The position numbers were made by a program, and so were the translations under genes. Below are positions 50,069 to 50,215 of a stretch of DNA of 50,215 nt, piece by piece. Numbering within the stretch: the stretch's first letter is position 1; the number at the start of each line of letters is the position of its first letter. The notes under the pieces were generated by a model that was not told where the DNA came from, searched no databases, and saw only the letters and a list, made by a program, of their open reading frames with translations. Origin of the DNA: RUG714 sp964623515 (lineage in GTDB: Bacteria; Bacillota; Clostridia; Oscillospirales; Acutalibacteraceae); assembly GCA_964623515.1 (NCBI GenBank), contig CAZURV010000013.1, positions 1-50,215 of the forward strand. The letters are read 5' to 3'.

Positions 50069-50215
50069 CTACTGTGTCGGGAATGCGATGATTTCCTCAT
50101 AGGTTGCTTTCTTCTCCGCCGCCGTCAAGTCAAATTCAACTTATCCATCGTGAGTTCGACTTCGATATGCTGCTTGACATTGAGTTTGGACAATAAACAT
50201 ACCGTTTCCACATGT
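50069..50215 (-). pseudogene. Remnant of an RlmD-type methyltransferase C-terminal segment
   Basis: Minus frame HVETVCLLSKLNVKQHIEVE then LTMDKLN, then a frameshift to LTAAEKKATYEEIIAFPTQ-stop. The HVETV...LLSKLN...HIEVEL...LTAAE order is a segment commonly found at the end of clostridial 23S rRNA (uracil-5)-methyltransferases. Here it is broken and cut by the window edge; the part outside is unseen. Confidence 0.55.

Overview
The window looks like a chromosomal segment of an anaerobic, low-to-mid GC Gram-positive member of the Clostridia, probably Oscillospiraceae/Ruminococcaceae-like. The evidence is a tryptophan T-box leader, class B and class D-like sortases, the GlgC+GlgD glycogen arrangement, Firmicutes-type short ThiI beside a cysteine desulfurase, a GGGtGRT/Fe-S scaffold pair, and SOS and arginine boxes of the Bacillus/Clostridium type. 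No tRNA, rRNA or CRISPR array was seen. The species assignment is inference.

Layout: 1-4.5 kb holds the N-terminus of a TrpB-like enzyme behind a Trp T-box, then cca and glgP. At 4.7-6.4 kb trpS is flanked by two copies of a structured ~175-bp repeat; a third copy lies at 47.5 kb. At 6.4-9.9 kb there is an FAD-dependent dehydrogenase, an ACT + UPF0210 pair and a small zinc-ribbon protein. feoA-feoB follow (10-12.3 kb).

At 12.3-23.2 kb lies a compact phage-derived structural locus on the minus strand: terminase, portal, protease with embedded scaffold, decoration, capsid, three connector-like proteins, a tube-like protein, a LysM protein, gp25, gpJ, YmfQ and a fibre-like protein. It ends with a small gene and a sigma-region-4 gene behind a promoter overlapped by a LexA box. 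No integrase, repressor, replication, sheath, tape-measure or lysis gene is visible, so it resembles a domesticated particle, a gene-transfer-agent-like system or a remnant under SOS control.

At 23.3-28.8 kb a tightly packed seven-gene operon runs cysteine desulfurase, thiI, cinA C-domain, class B sortase, unknown membrane-tail protein, a histidine-phosphatase-family protein with Cys in place of the catalytic His, and a GtrA-like protein. At 29-35 kb is the glycogen operon glgB-glgC-glgD-glgA, which works with glgP at 2-4.5 kb. At 35.5-38.1 kb argG-argH lie behind a promoter with an embedded ArgR box. At 38.4-41.6 kb there is a class D-like sortase with two unknown membrane partners, then a YjdF-like membrane protein. 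At 41.9-45.5 kb are the Fe-S scaffold/GGGtGRT pair and an HtrA-type protease.

The right end holds mobile-element remnants, tcdA, a frameshifted gene, repeat copy C, and a cobalamin-riboswitch-controlled pair: a DUF4430 lipoprotein and a TPSTG-anchored alpha/alpha-toroid protein. Together these two carry the two domains of animal intrinsic factor/transcobalamin as separate surface proteins. A frameshifted remnant of an RlmD-type methyltransferase tail closes the window.
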